NCBI GenBank assembly: GCA_051877705.1
Contig: JBJEJD010000160.1
Coordinates: forward strand, 1-40,099
Direction of reading: 5' to 3'
Length of the DNA stretch: 40,099 bases
Source of the DNA: Coprococcus_A sp051877705
GTDB lineage: Bacteria > Bacillota > Clostridia > Lachnospirales > Lachnospiraceae
Shown: positions 16,120-24,347 of the stretch, piece after piece
Layout of the letters: every line of letters starts with the position of its first letter
Position numbering within the stretch: the stretch's first letter is position 1
The notes under the pieces: generated by a model
What the model saw: the letters and a program-made list of their open reading frames with translations, nothing else
Database searches by the model: none
What the model was told of the DNA's origin: nothing
Translations under genes and position numbers: made by a program

Positions 16120-17127
16120 ATGGCAAAGACAATTATTACTGCTGCTTTAACCGGTGCAATTACACCGCATGGTTATGATGTTCCGGAAACACCTGAAGAA
16201 ATCGCAGCAACAGCCTATGAGTGCTGGAAAGCAGGCGCATCTATTGTTCACCTTCATATGCGTGATGACAACGGCGCAGGTGTTATGGATCCTGTAAAGT
16301 TCTATGAGACAATTAAACTGATCCGTGAGAACTATCCTGATTGTGATGTTATCATCAACTGTACATCTTCAGGTGATAACCGTGTATCCGATGATTCACC
16401 TTATGGCAACGCAGTTCGTATGCTGCATCATGCCAATGTTCCTGGAATCGAAATGGGTACATTCGATGCCGGTACATTCAACTGGGGTATCCCGGGCGGT
16501 ATCTTCAGCAACTCTCCGACATTCCTTACAACACTCGGCAACCTTTACCAGGAAAAGAATATCAAACCTGAATTCGAGGTATTCGATATGGGTATGATCC
16601 GTGCCGTTGGCGAATACTGGAAGAAGGGTATTGTAAAGGCACCTCTTCATTTCCAGCTCTGCCTTGGTGTTGTTGGCGGTCTTGCAGCTACACCTGCTGA
16701 TGTTCAGGATATGCTGGCTTATATCCAGCGTCTTCAGGCAGAAGGCAATCTTCCTAAGGAAGTAACAGTTTCTGCTTTTGGTATCGGCAAGGGCCATCTG
16801 CCGGTAATGTTCTCCGCACTGGCTAACGGATGCCATGTACGTGTTGGTATGGAAGACAATGTTGTATACGGTTATGACAAGGAAGGCAAGAAGATCCTTG
16901 CCAACAATAAGATGCTTGTAGAGCGTGCTGCAAGAGCTGTTGAGGCTTATGGCAATGAGGTTGCCACATCTGCAGAAGCACGTGAAATGCTTGGACTTGC
17001 ACCTCTGGATCGTGAAGCAGTTGTAAAGGCACTGGATGCACTTACAATTGATGAACTGGAAGCTGCTAAAAAGGAAGCTTCAGAGAAATATGGTACAACA
17101 TATTTCGCAGCTAAGAGCATGGGCTAA
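16120..17127 (+). CDS. Beta-keto acid cleavage enzyme (BKACE, DUF849; 3-keto-5-aminohexanoate cleavage protein family)
   Basis: This is a 335-residue TIM-barrel enzyme, starting at 16120 after AAGAAAGGAAGT. His44 and His46 in VHLHMRDD are zinc ligands, and Glu245-Asp246 in VGMEDN match the conserved Glu/Asp pair of the family; PEFEVFDMGM and GIGKGHLP are further family motifs. BKACE enzymes condense a beta-keto acid with acetyl-CoA and split it into acetoacetate and a new CoA ester. The substrate differs among members (3-keto-5-aminohexanoate, dehydrocarnitine, triacetate and others) and no lysine-fermentation partners are present here. Next to an acetoacetate-type CoA-transferase, it is probably the chain-shortening step of the island. 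Confidence 0.92.
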   Translation: MAKTIITAALTGAITPHGYDVPETPEEIAATAYECWKAGASIVHLHMRDDNGAGVMDPVKFYETIKLIRENYPDCDVIINCTSSGDNRVSDDSPYGNAVRMLHHANVPGIEMGTFDAGTFNWGIPGGIFSNSPTFLTTLGNLYQEKNIKPEFEVFDMGMIRAVGEYWKKGIVKAPLHFQLCLGVVGGLAATPADVQDMLAYIQRLQAEGNLPKEVTVSAFGIGKGHLPVMFSALANGCHVRVGMEDNVVYGYDKEGKKILANNKMLVERAARAVEAYGNEVATSAEAREMLGLAPLDREAVVKALDALTIDELEAAKKEASEKYGTTYFAAKSMG

Positions 17128-17163
17128 TAAACGTCAGACAATATTCTCAAAATAAAACACAGG

Positions 17164-17220
17164 AAACAGGACGGAGCGTCATTCCATGATGAGTGGATGA
17201 TGTTTCCGTCCTGTTTTTTT
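17164..17220 (+). terminator. Terminator of the BKACE gene
   Basis: AAACAGGACGGA (17164-17175) pairs with TCCGTCCTGTTT (17205-17216), followed by a T-tract to 17220; an inner CATTCCA/TGGATG stem extends it. Confidence 0.9.
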
Positions 17221-17275
17221 CATTATTAATGGTTTGTTCAGGTTGCATGCATTCTGTATACATTCACCAAAAGTG

Positions 17276-17304
17276 TAGACACCATGGTCGAAAAGTTATA
17301 TAAT
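17276..17304 (+). promoter_or_regulatory. Promoter of the lactate permease gene
   Basis: TAGACA (17276-17281), 17-base spacer, consensus TATAAT (17299-17304). Transcription would start near 17311, giving a leader of about 225 bases that contains all four GntR-type operators, so repression would block elongation rather than binding of polymerase. Confidence 0.65.
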
Positions 17305-17376
17305 GTACACAAATGATGGATCCGGGATCTTCAAGCTAGCGGTTGGTTAGGAACATCGATTTTTTTATTACACAAC

Positions 17377-17505
17377 TGGTCAACCAGCTGACACGGTTCT
17401 GGTTTAGAAGTTTATTTTTTTAATCCAACTGGTCAGCCAGTCGGCATATTTTTTTAGATAAACTGGTCAACCAGTCGATATTTTTTTGAACCAAGTGGTC
17501 AACCA
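17377..17505 (+). promoter_or_regulatory. Four GntR/FadR-type operators upstream of the lactate permease gene
   Basis: Four copies of TGGTCAACCA (one with TGGTCAGCCA) lie at 17377-17386, 17430-17439, 17464-17473 and 17496-17505, each embedded in ACTGGTCAACCAGT-like palindromes and separated by T-rich stretches. Centre-to-centre distances are 53, 34 and 32 bases, close to 5, 3 and 3 helical turns. TGGTNNNACCA/TGGTNNACCA palindromes are the recognised operator type of FadR/LldR-subfamily GntR repressors, which commonly control lactate genes. No GntR gene lies in the window. Confidence 0.75.
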
Positions 17506-17536
17506 GTTGATCTATGATGAAAGAAAGGAAGATATT

Positions 17537-19069
17537 ATGTTACTACAAGTTATTCTGGCAGTTATTCCTATTGCATGGTTGATTATTTCAATGGCTGTTT
17601 TAAAAATGGCAGGTTATAAGTCCTGTGGTATCGGCTTGATCATCTCTGCTGTTGAAGCACTCCTTGTTTATAAGCTGAGTCCGGCGGAAGTCATTACAGG
17701 TACACTGGAAGGTGTCATTGCAGCTGTATGGCCTATCTGTATCATCATTGTTGGTGCAATGTTCCTTTATAACATGAGTTTACATACAGGTTCTATGAAT
17801 GTTATTAAGAAGATGCTGGCATCCGTATCCAATGATAAGCGTGTTGCTGCTCTGGTTATCGGCTGGGGCTTCTCGAACTTCATGGAAGGTATTGCAGGTT
17901 TTGGTACAGCCGTTGCTATTCCTGCTGCCATGCTGGTTGCCCTTGGCTTTGATCCGATTGCTGCATGTGTTATCTGTCTGATTGGTAATGCCGCATCCCC
18001 TGCATTTGGTGCTATTGGTACGCCAACATTATCTGCAGCGAGCACAGCCGAGCTTGAATCTGCCATGCTGATCTCCGAGCCGACAGCATTCCTGCTGATT
18101 GCTCTTTGCGTGGTTTCACCATTTGTTATTATCCTTCTCTGTGGCGGTCCAAAGGCATTGAAGGGTGTTATGGGTATTACTCTTGCATCAGCTTTATCCT
18201 TTACAATTCCTTTCTATGCTGTAGCACGTTTTGTAGGTCCTGAGCTTTGTGTTGTTATCGGTTCACTTGTATGTCTGGTTGTAATTATTGTGATGGGACG
18301 TAAGCATACGAATATTCCTGAGGAGTATCTGCTTGAGAGAAAGGCAGAGCAGGCTGCTGAGGCAGGTCCTGAGATGAGTATGGTCAAAGCATGGCTGCCA
18401 TATATTCTCGTTGTTATTTTCCTGTTAGGTACTTCAAAATTGTTCCCACCGATCAATTCCTTCCTCGGCCAGTTTAAGTCTACATTTGTTATTTATGCAG
18501 GTGAGGGCGGCGCGAAGCTTTCATTATCATGGATCAATACACCTGGTGTTCTGATGATTATTGCAACGATTATCGGTTCTCTGATTCAGGGAGCAAGTAT
18601 TGGTGATATGGTGACTCAGCTTGGTAATACATTTAAAGGTTACTGGAAGGCTATGCTGACGGTTATCTTTATTATTTCTATTGCAAAGGTTATGGGCTAT
18701 GCAGGTATGGTTATGGCCCTTGCCAATGGCCTTGTTGCCCTGACAGGCAGCTTCTATCCGATCATTGCGCCTCTGATTGGCGGTATCGGATGCTTCGTAA
18801 CAGGTTCTGCTACGTCTGCCTGTGTTATGTTCGCTAAATTGCAGCAGGCAATTGCCCAGCAGCTGGGTATCAGTGAAGCATGGCTGATCGCAGCAAACTC
18901 CGCTGGTGCTACTGCCGGTAAGATGATCTCTCCACAGAGTATCGCCCTCGGTGTTGCAGCTATCGGTGTTCCTGGATCTGACGGTAAGATCATGTCCAAG
19001 ACCATCGGCTGGTGCGCGCTTTATATTGTCATCGTATGTGTCATCTGTTACGCAGGACTTCTGTTCTGA
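17537..19069 (+). CDS. lctP: L-lactate permease family transporter (LctP/LldP)
   Basis: This is a 510-residue membrane protein with about 13 hydrophobic segments. The start at 17537 follows GAAAGGAAGATATT; an in-frame ATG at 17486 lies inside the operator array and is rejected. AVWPICIIIVGAMFLYNMSLHTGSM, the GFGTAVAIPAAMLVALGF segment and GSATSACVMFAKLQQ are LctP-family signatures. The family imports lactate or glycolate with a proton. It is a single-gene unit with its own promoter and terminator, and the GntR-type operators support control by lactate or a related 2-hydroxyacid. Lying directly after the BKACE gene, it might instead move a carboxylate of the island. Confidence 0.9.
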   Translation: MLLQVILAVIPIAWLIISMAVLKMAGYKSCGIGLIISAVEALLVYKLSPAEVITGTLEGVIAAVWPICIIIVGAMFLYNMSLHTGSMNVIKKMLASVSNDKRVAALVIGWGFSNFMEGIAGFGTAVAIPAAMLVALGFDPIAACVICLIGNAASPAFGAIGTPTLSAASTAELESAMLISEPTAFLLIALCVVSPFVIILLCGGPKALKGVMGITLASALSFTIPFYAVARFVGPELCVVIGSLVCLVVIIVMGRKHTNIPEEYLLERKAEQAAEAGPEMSMVKAWLPYILVVIFLLGTSKLFPPINSFLGQFKSTFVIYAGEGGAKLSLSWINTPGVLMIIATIIGSLIQGASIGDMVTQLGNTFKGYWKAMLTVIFIISIAKVMGYAGMVMALANGLVALTGSFYPIIAPLIGGIGCFVTGSATSACVMFAKLQQAIAQQLGISEAWLIAANSAGATAGKMISPQSIALGVAAIGVPGSDGKIMSKTIGWCALYIVIVCVICYAGLLF

Positions 19070-19110
19070 TGAATGGAATATGAGTGTATTGATCGTGTAT
19101 AAATAATGGT

Positions 19111-19148
19111 AAACCCGGGAAACAGATGTGTGTTTCCCGGGTTTTTTT
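19111..19148 (+). terminator. Terminator of the lactate permease gene
   Basis: AAACCCGGGAAACA pairs with TGTTTCCCGGGTTT, followed by a run of Ts ending at 19148; 41 bases after the stop codon. Confidence 0.92.
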
Positions 19149-19158
19149 GCATGGGAAA

Positions 19159-19187
19159 TTGCTATTTTACATAAAATCCGTTATACT
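19159..19187 (+). promoter_or_regulatory. Promoter of the AAA-ATPase/nuclease-like gene
   Basis: TTGCTA (19159-19164), 17-base spacer, TATACT (19182-19187). The gene starts at 19238, leaving a leader of about 45 bases. Confidence 0.55.
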
Positions 19188-19237
19188 AAAGAAAATGGGA
19201 AAAATGTGGCATGTACGAATAGTAATGGGAGGCTGCT

Positions 19238-20932
19238 ATGGCAAGAACAGTTGCGATTGGACTGCAGGATTTTGGAGATCTCATACAGAAGAATTGTTTC
19301 TATGTGGACAAAACCGGTTTTATAAAAGAATGGTGGGAGAGCAATGACAGTGTGACGCTGATCACCCGTCCGCGCCGTTTTGGCAAGACGCTGAATATGA
19401 GCATGGTGGAGCAGTTCTTTTCAGTGGATTATGCCGGATGCGGAGACGTATTTGAAGGGCTTTCCATATGGAAGGAAGAGAAGTACAGGGCGATACAGGG
19501 AACTTATCCGGTGATCAGTCTTTCCTTTGCCAATGTAAAAGAGACAAATTATGTGAATGTCAGAAAAAAGATATGTATGATGCTGGCAGAATTGTATACA
19601 AGCCATTCGTTTTTATTGGACAGCGATGCGCTTGATGAGGGAGACCGCGAGTTTTTTCAGCGAGTGTCTGTAGACATGGATGATGTGGATGCAACCATGG
19701 CGATTCATTATTTATCCAAATTTTTATATAATTATTATGGCAAAAAGGTCATTATTCTGCTTGATGAATACGATACACCGATGCAGGAAGCCTATGTGGA
19801 CGGATACTGGAATGAACTGGTGGCTTTTACCAGAAGCATGTTCAACTCTGCCTTTAAGACCAATCCATTTCTGGAACGGGCAATTATGACCGGTATCACA
19901 CGGGTCAGTAAGGAATCTATTTTTTCGGATTTGAATAATCTGGAGGTAGTGACAACGACATCGGATAAATATGCCACATCCTTTGGGTTTACGGAGGAAG
20001 AGGTGTTTACGGCTCTGGAGGAATGCGGCTTCGGAGACAGGAAGGAACAGGTCAAACGGTGGTATGACGGGTTCACCTTTGGTCATCATGGAGACATCTA
20101 TAATCCATGGTCCATTCTGAATTTTTTGGATAAAGGCAGAATTACAACTTACTGGGCAAACACCAGTTCCAACAGTCTGGTTGGAAAGCTGCTTAGAGAA
20201 GGCAATGGAAAGATCAAGGAGAGGTTTGAAGTGCTGTTGCAGGGAGGGACACTTCGGACGCATATCGACGAACAGATCGTCTACAATCAGCTGGATGATA
20301 ATGAAACAGCCATATGGAGCCTGCTTCTGGCAAGTGGTTATCTGAAGGTGCTTTCATATGAAAGCTATGGCGATGTTCCGGAAGGAAGTCTGCCGGAGTA
20401 TGAGCTGACACTGACCAATCTGGAAGTAAAGGTGATGTTTTATAACATGGTGCGCGGGTGGTTCCAGCGTTCAGATGCGGATTACAATGATTTTATCAAG
20501 GCGATGCTGCTGGATGATCTGGATGCCATGAATGAATATATGAACCGTGTAGCCATGAATATCTTCAGTTATTTTGATACGGGGAAGAGACCTTCAGGTG
20601 AAGAACCGGAGCGGTTTTATCATGGTTTTGTACTGGGACTGATGGTGGAGCTTCAGGACAGATATACGATTACTTCCAACAGGGAGAGTGGCTTCGGCCG
20701 GTATGATGTAGTGCTGGAGCCGAAGAATCCTGTGGAGAATGATGCTATTATTCTGGAATTCAAGGTATTTAACAGAAGAAGGGAAAAGAGCCTGGAGGAC
20801 ACGGTACAGGCGGCCCTGAAGCAGATTGAGGAAAAGCATTATGCGGCAGAACTCATTGCTAAAGGAATTTCAAAAGATCATATCCGTCAGTACGGATTCG
20901 CCTTTGAAGGAAAAGAAGTACTGATTGGTTAA
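19238..20932 (+). CDS. AAA-ATPase-like protein with C-terminal PD-(D/E)XK nuclease-like domain (DUF1703 type)
   Basis: This is a 564-residue protein, starting at 19238 after GGGAGGCTGCT. The N-terminal part matches the AAA-ATPase-like family found in many copies in Bacteroidetes and Clostridia: CFYVDKTGFIKEW, Walker A RPRRFGKT, and a Walker B-like VIILLDEYDTPMQ. The C-terminal ~100 residues carry the nuclease-like core G-R-Y-D-V-V followed by I-I-L-E-F-K-V, with Asp and Glu-x-Lys in the expected order. The biological function of this family is not known; mobile or defence-like roles have been suggested from its patchy distribution. It stands alone with its own promoter. The 139-residue gene 57 bases downstream may be co-transcribed. 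Confidence 0.88.
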   Translation: MARTVAIGLQDFGDLIQKNCFYVDKTGFIKEWWESNDSVTLITRPRRFGKTLNMSMVEQFFSVDYAGCGDVFEGLSIWKEEKYRAIQGTYPVISLSFANVKETNYVNVRKKICMMLAELYTSHSFLLDSDALDEGDREFFQRVSVDMDDVDATMAIHYLSKFLYNYYGKKVIILLDEYDTPMQEAYVDGYWNELVAFTRSMFNSAFKTNPFLERAIMTGITRVSKESIFSDLNNLEVVTTTSDKYATSFGFTEEEVFTALEECGFGDRKEQVKRWYDGFTFGHHGDIYNPWSILNFLDKGRITTYWANTSSNSLVGKLLREGNGKIKERFEVLLQGGTLRTHIDEQIVYNQLDDNETAIWSLLLASGYLKVLSYESYGDVPEGSLPEYELTLTNLEVKVMFYNMVRGWFQRSDADYNDFIKAMLLDDLDAMNEYMNRVAMNIFSYFDTGKRPSGEEPERFYHGFVLGLMVELQDRYTITSNRESGFGRYDVVLEPKNPVENDAIILEFKVFNRRREKSLEDTVQAALKQIEEKHYAAELIAKGISKDHIRQYGFAFEGKEVLIG

Positions 20933-20989
20933 GGCATAAAGCAAACAGATAGAGGATTCATTAAATTTGTATGGAAGGGGATATTTAAA

Positions 20990-21409
20990 ATGGCAGAAGA
21001 AATGAAGGTTGAATCGCTGGAGGTTATGGAGCCGAAGATGCTGATTCATGATGAGCTGAAGGTGATCTATATTAACGAGGCTCTGGAGGAGGCGATGGAG
21101 AATCCGGAATCGGAGGAGAAAAAGGCTTATGATGAAGCAAAGGCCGCTCATCCGGATTATGTGACAAGACTGCACAGGATGCCGGTTACCATTGAATTCA
21201 TGAAGTATTATGCAGAACTGAAAAAGGATACTTTTATGCAGGAACTGATCGAGCGCAAGGAGCCGCTGCTTCGTGCGGAGAATGAGACCTATGAGGTATC
21301 TCTGTACTATGCTTTTAAGAATATGTTTCTGGCCAGATATCCGGAATGCAGGAATGTGTATAAAGTCCGGAAGAAGATTGAGGCGCACGAGAAGAAACAG
21401 CAAGAGTAA
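20990..21409 (+). CDS. Hypothetical acidic/charged protein
   Basis: This is a 139-residue soluble protein with GGAAGGGG upstream of its ATG at 20990. I do not recognise a family. It is helical and highly charged, with Glu/Lys-rich stretches, two nearby Tyr pairs and no cysteine apart from one near the C-terminus (YPECRN). It begins 57 bases after the AAA/nuclease-like gene and shares its terminator, so it may be its partner. No membrane segment is visible. Confidence 0.7.
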   Translation: MAEEMKVESLEVMEPKMLIHDELKVIYINEALEEAMENPESEEKKAYDEAKAAHPDYVTRLHRMPVTIEFMKYYAELKKDTFMQELIERKEPLLRAENETYEVSLYYAFKNMFLARYPECRNVYKVRKKIEAHEKKQQE

Positions 21410-21441
21410 AAATTATTTTTCTGTGGAATGCCAACATAAAA

Positions 21442-21496
21442 ATGCCCCGTAAATATATAGCCGTTGGATGGCAGTATATTTTTACGGGGATTTTTG
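21442..21496 (+). terminator. Terminator after the 139-residue protein
   Basis: CCCCGTAAATATA (from 21445) pairs with TATATTTTTACGGGG (to 21489), then a T-rich tract. It may serve both convergent genes. Confidence 0.85.
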
Positions 21497-21520
21497 TAAT
21501 ACTCAGGAAATCATGGCATT

Positions 21521-22072
21521 TTATAGATTATAAATGATTGATTTTTTTATTTTTTCGGCAGTCTCACGGTCTTTCAGCAGAGCAATGAGCTCAGCGGCGA
21601 ATTCGATGGCTGTGCCCATACCGCGGCTGGTGATGATATTGCCATCGACAACGACAGGGTTTTCGTGTGTGATGGCTCCTGTCAGTTTCTTCTCGAATCC
21701 CGGATAGCAGGTGGCAGCGCGGCCTTCAAGGATGCCAAGCTGTCCAAGAACGCTTGGTGCGGCACAGATGGCAGCAACATATTTTCCCTGTTCGTTAAAC
21801 AATTTTAACTGGCGGCAGAGGGGTTCACATGCTCCCAGATTTAAAGTGCCAGGCATACCGCCCGGAAGGATCAGCATATCAACGGCATCAAAATCCAGCT
21901 CACTCAGTATTTTATCTGCCTGTATGGTAATATTGTGAGCGCCGGCAACAGTTTTCTCATCGGTGACAGATACAATATCAATGGCTATATCAGCTCTTCT
22001 GAACAGATCAACAACGGTCAGACCTTCAATTTCTTCAAGACCATCCGCAAAAAAAATCGCAGCATTCGGCAT
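21521..22072 (-). CDS. DJ-1/PfpI family protein (YajL/ThiJ-like)
   Basis: This is a 183-residue flavodoxin-like fold protein. The start at 22072 sits 8 bases after AAGGAGG; an ATG at 22090 precedes that site and is rejected. Cys103 in AAICAAPS is the conserved nucleophile-elbow cysteine, LILPGGMPGT and GLEEIEG are family motifs. The length equals that of human DJ-1 and E. coli YajL. Proposed activities include glyoxalase/deglycase or redox-chaperone functions, which remain debated. It is a single gene, convergent with the preceding unit. Confidence 0.9.
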   Translation of the reverse strand: MPNAAIFFADGLEEIEGLTVVDLFRRADIAIDIVSVTDEKTVAGAHNITIQADKILSELDFDAVDMLILPGGMPGTLNLGACEPLCRQLKLFNEQGKYVAAICAAPSVLGQLGILEGRAATCYPGFEKKLTGAITHENPVVVDGNIITSRGMGTAIEFAAELIALLKDRETAEKIKKSIIYNL

Positions 22073-22185
22073 AGAAAGAACCTCCTTCAAACGTAAATAA
22101 ATATATAGAAACAGTATATCACAAATAGATTTTATAAAGAAGATACAAGAAGCTTAATTAGCGGAATATGCCATATGAATAAAGC

Positions 22186-22214
22186 TTTACGAAGGGACTT
22201 GAAAATGGTATACT
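22186..22214 (+). promoter_or_regulatory. Promoter of the gdpP-rplI-dnaB operon
   Basis: TTTACG (22186-22191), 17-base spacer, extended -10 TGGTATACT (box at 22209-22214). The expected start near 22220 coincides with the stem-loop at 22220-22261. Confidence 0.5.
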
Positions 22215-22219
22215 ATAGC

Positions 22220-22261
22220 GTATAAGCGGATTTTTGTCCTGTGATGCCAGGTCTGCTTATA
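22220..22261 (+). other. Stem-loop at the 5' end of the gdpP leader
   Basis: TATAAGCGGA pairs with TCTGCTTATA (one mismatch), enclosing an inner CCTG/CAGG stem. It would form the very 5' end of the transcript, suggesting mRNA protection or an attenuating structure. No known riboswitch is recognised. Confidence 0.5.
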
Positions 22262-22307
22262 GGGAAAGATAAAGTCGTATTTGAAAAAAGATTAAAGAGG
22301 TTATCGT

Positions 22308-24347
22308 ATGAAAAAGAAGGTCAAACTTAAAGGCCGGCTGAATATTTATATGCGTTGGCCGATATTTCTCAGTGCTTTTCTGGTAGCGGCTACAGTATTG
22401 ATGTATCTGTTTGATTATCGTGCCGGATTGATTATGACGGCCTGTCTGGTGTTGTACATAGCGGCGGCATCGGTGATCTATATTTATCTGACACCGTCAG
22501 TGGTGGATGAATTGGTGAATTTCGCCATTGATTTTGCACAGGTGCAGCGTACGCTGATTCATGATCTTGAGATTCCATATGCAATCCTTGATGACACAGG
22601 TAAGCTTCTATGGGCGAATACGTGTATGAAGGAGATTTTAGGTGAGTTCATCGATATGAAAAATATCTCTTCACTGATACCTGAGATCAAAGCTGACATG
22701 CTTCCTGTGGATGAGGAAAGAACATATGCCAATGTACACTGCAGGGATCGGTATTACAAAGCGGAGATTATGAAGGTCAGCATTGATGATTTTGGTATGG
22801 ACAATCAGGTTGTCGAGATGCGTCCGGAAGCATACCGGTTATTTGCGTTCTATTTGTTTGATGAGACAGAGATTCAGCAGACAAGAAAAGAAATACAGAA
22901 TCAGAAGCTGATCTGCGGTATTATTCTGGTGGATAATTATGAGGAGGCGTTAAACAGTACAGAAGAAGTGAGACGTTCTCTTTTATCCGCACTGGTGGAA
23001 CGAAAGATCACCAAGTATATGCAGAATTACGATGCCATTGTCAATAAGATGGAAAAGGATAAATATATGTTTGTCATGCGCCAGCAATATCTGCCGGTGC
23101 TTCAGAGCTCCAAGTTTTCACTTCTGGATGAAGTGCGGGAGATTAATATCGGCAACGAACTGAGTGTTACCCTTTGCATTGGGCTGGGTGTGAATGCAGG
23201 AAGCTATGCGCAGGCTCAGGACTGGGCACGGCATGCAATTGATCTGGCCCTTGGACGAGGCGGAGATCAGGCTGTTGTCAAGGACAAAGATAAGATATCC
23301 TACTATGGAGGCAAGACCAAGCAGGTGGAGAAAACCACCCGTGTTCGTGCCAGAGTCAAGGCACACGCTCTCAGGCAGGTTATCGAAGGCAAAGAAAAAG
23401 TTGTCATTATGGGACATAAGATTGGCGATGTGGACAGCTTCGGCTCAGCTATTGGTGTTTACCGGGCGGCCCGGAGTCTGAACAAGAAGGCATACATTGT
23501 CATTAATGATATTACCACATCGGTGCGTCCTGTTATTAATCATTTTGTGGATAATCCGGAATATGACAGTGATATGTTTGTTACGTCAGAGGCTGCCAGA
23601 GGTATCGTTGATATGAATACAGCCATGGTCATCGTGGATGTGAATACCGGTGCCCGAACAGAAGGACCGGAGCTGCTCAATCTGACGAAGACGATCGTGG
23701 TTATCGACCACCATCGTCAAAGCGGCAATTCCATTGAGAATCCGGTGTTATCTTATATTGAACCCTATGCTTCATCTGCCTGTGAAATGGTGGCAGAAAT
23801 TTTACAGTATATTACGGATTCGGTTAAGCTTCGGCCTGAAGAGGCGGATGCCATGTATGCCGGATTGATGATCGATACGAACAATTTCCTGAGCAAGACT
23901 GGTGTCAGAACCTTTGAGGCGGCTGCTTTTCTGAAAAAGAGCGGTGCTGATATCACACGTATCCGTCTGAAACTGAGGGATGATATGCCGACTTATAAGG
24001 CAAGGGCAGAGGCTGTCAAGAATGCCACTGTAGATGGCAGCAATGCCTATGCTGTATGTCCGGCAGAAGGATTGGAGAGTCCGACTATTGTCGGAGCTCA
24101 GGTGGCGAATGAACTGTTGAATATTACAGGTATTGAGGCCTCGTTTGTATTTACAGTTGTCAAAGGGGTTATATATGTCAGTGCCCGATCTTTTGACAGT
24201 ATGAATGTGCAGCTTGTTATGGAGAGACTGGGCGGCGGCGGTCACAGTACCATTGCCGGTGCGCAGCTGAAGGATATGACGGTGGAGGAAGCCATTGCAA
24301 AGGTGAAATCTGTCGTACGATCGATGAAAATGGAAGGAGAGATATAG
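22308..24347 (+). CDS. gdpP: Cyclic-di-AMP phosphodiesterase, DHH family (GdpP-like)
   Basis: This is a 679-residue membrane protein. The start at 22308 follows TTAAAGAGGTTATCGT. Two transmembrane helices occupy residues 15-65, then a PAS-like domain (around 85-150), a degenerate GGDEF domain (about 195-330), and a DHH/DHHA1 phosphoesterase: GHKIGDVDSFGSA with metal-binding aspartates, VIDHHRQ as the DHH motif, and GGGGHSTIAGAQ at the C-terminus. GdpP hydrolyses the second messenger c-di-AMP and thus affects cell-wall and potassium homeostasis. It is directly followed by rplI (TAGATG junction), the usual gdpP-rplI-dnaB arrangement of Firmicutes. Confidence 0.95.
   Translation: MKKKVKLKGRLNIYMRWPIFLSAFLVAATVLMYLFDYRAGLIMTACLVLYIAAASVIYIYLTPSVVDELVNFAIDFAQVQRTLIHDLEIPYAILDDTGKLLWANTCMKEILGEFIDMKNISSLIPEIKADMLPVDEERTYANVHCRDRYYKAEIMKVSIDDFGMDNQVVEMRPEAYRLFAFYLFDETEIQQTRKEIQNQKLICGIILVDNYEEALNSTEEVRRSLLSALVERKITKYMQNYDAIVNKMEKDKYMFVMRQQYLPVLQSSKFSLLDEVREINIGNELSVTLCIGLGVNAGSYAQAQDWARHAIDLALGRGGDQAVVKDKDKISYYGGKTKQVEKTTRVRARVKAHALRQVIEGKEKVVIMGHKIGDVDSFGSAIGVYRAARSLNKKAYIVINDITTSVRPVINHFVDNPEYDSDMFVTSEAARGIVDMNTAMVIVDVNTGARTEGPELLNLTKTIVVIDHHRQSGNSIENPVLSYIEPYASSACEMVAEILQYITDSVKLRPEEADAMYAGLMIDTNNFLSKTGVRTFEAAAFLKKSGADITRIRLKLRDDMPTYKARAEAVKNATVDGSNAYAVCPAEGLESPTIVGAQVANELLNITGIEASFVFTVVKGVIYVSARSFDSMNVQLVMERLGGGGHSTIAGAQLKDMTVEEAIAKVKSVVRSMKMEGEI

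Noticed and set aside
17377..17505. Possible CRISPR-like array or iterons in the lactate permease leader
   Set aside because: The repeats are only 10-14 bases, palindromic and unevenly spaced, with no cas or replication genes; GntR-type operators explain them better.
20870..21403. 177-codon minus-strand frame over the charged small protein
   Set aside because: The sense gene at 20990 has a good ribosome site and charged coding character; the antisense is Leu/His-rich.
22220..22261. Possible riboswitch in the gdpP leader
   Set aside because: Only one short stem with an inner helix; no conserved motif of a known riboswitch class (for example ydaO) is visible.
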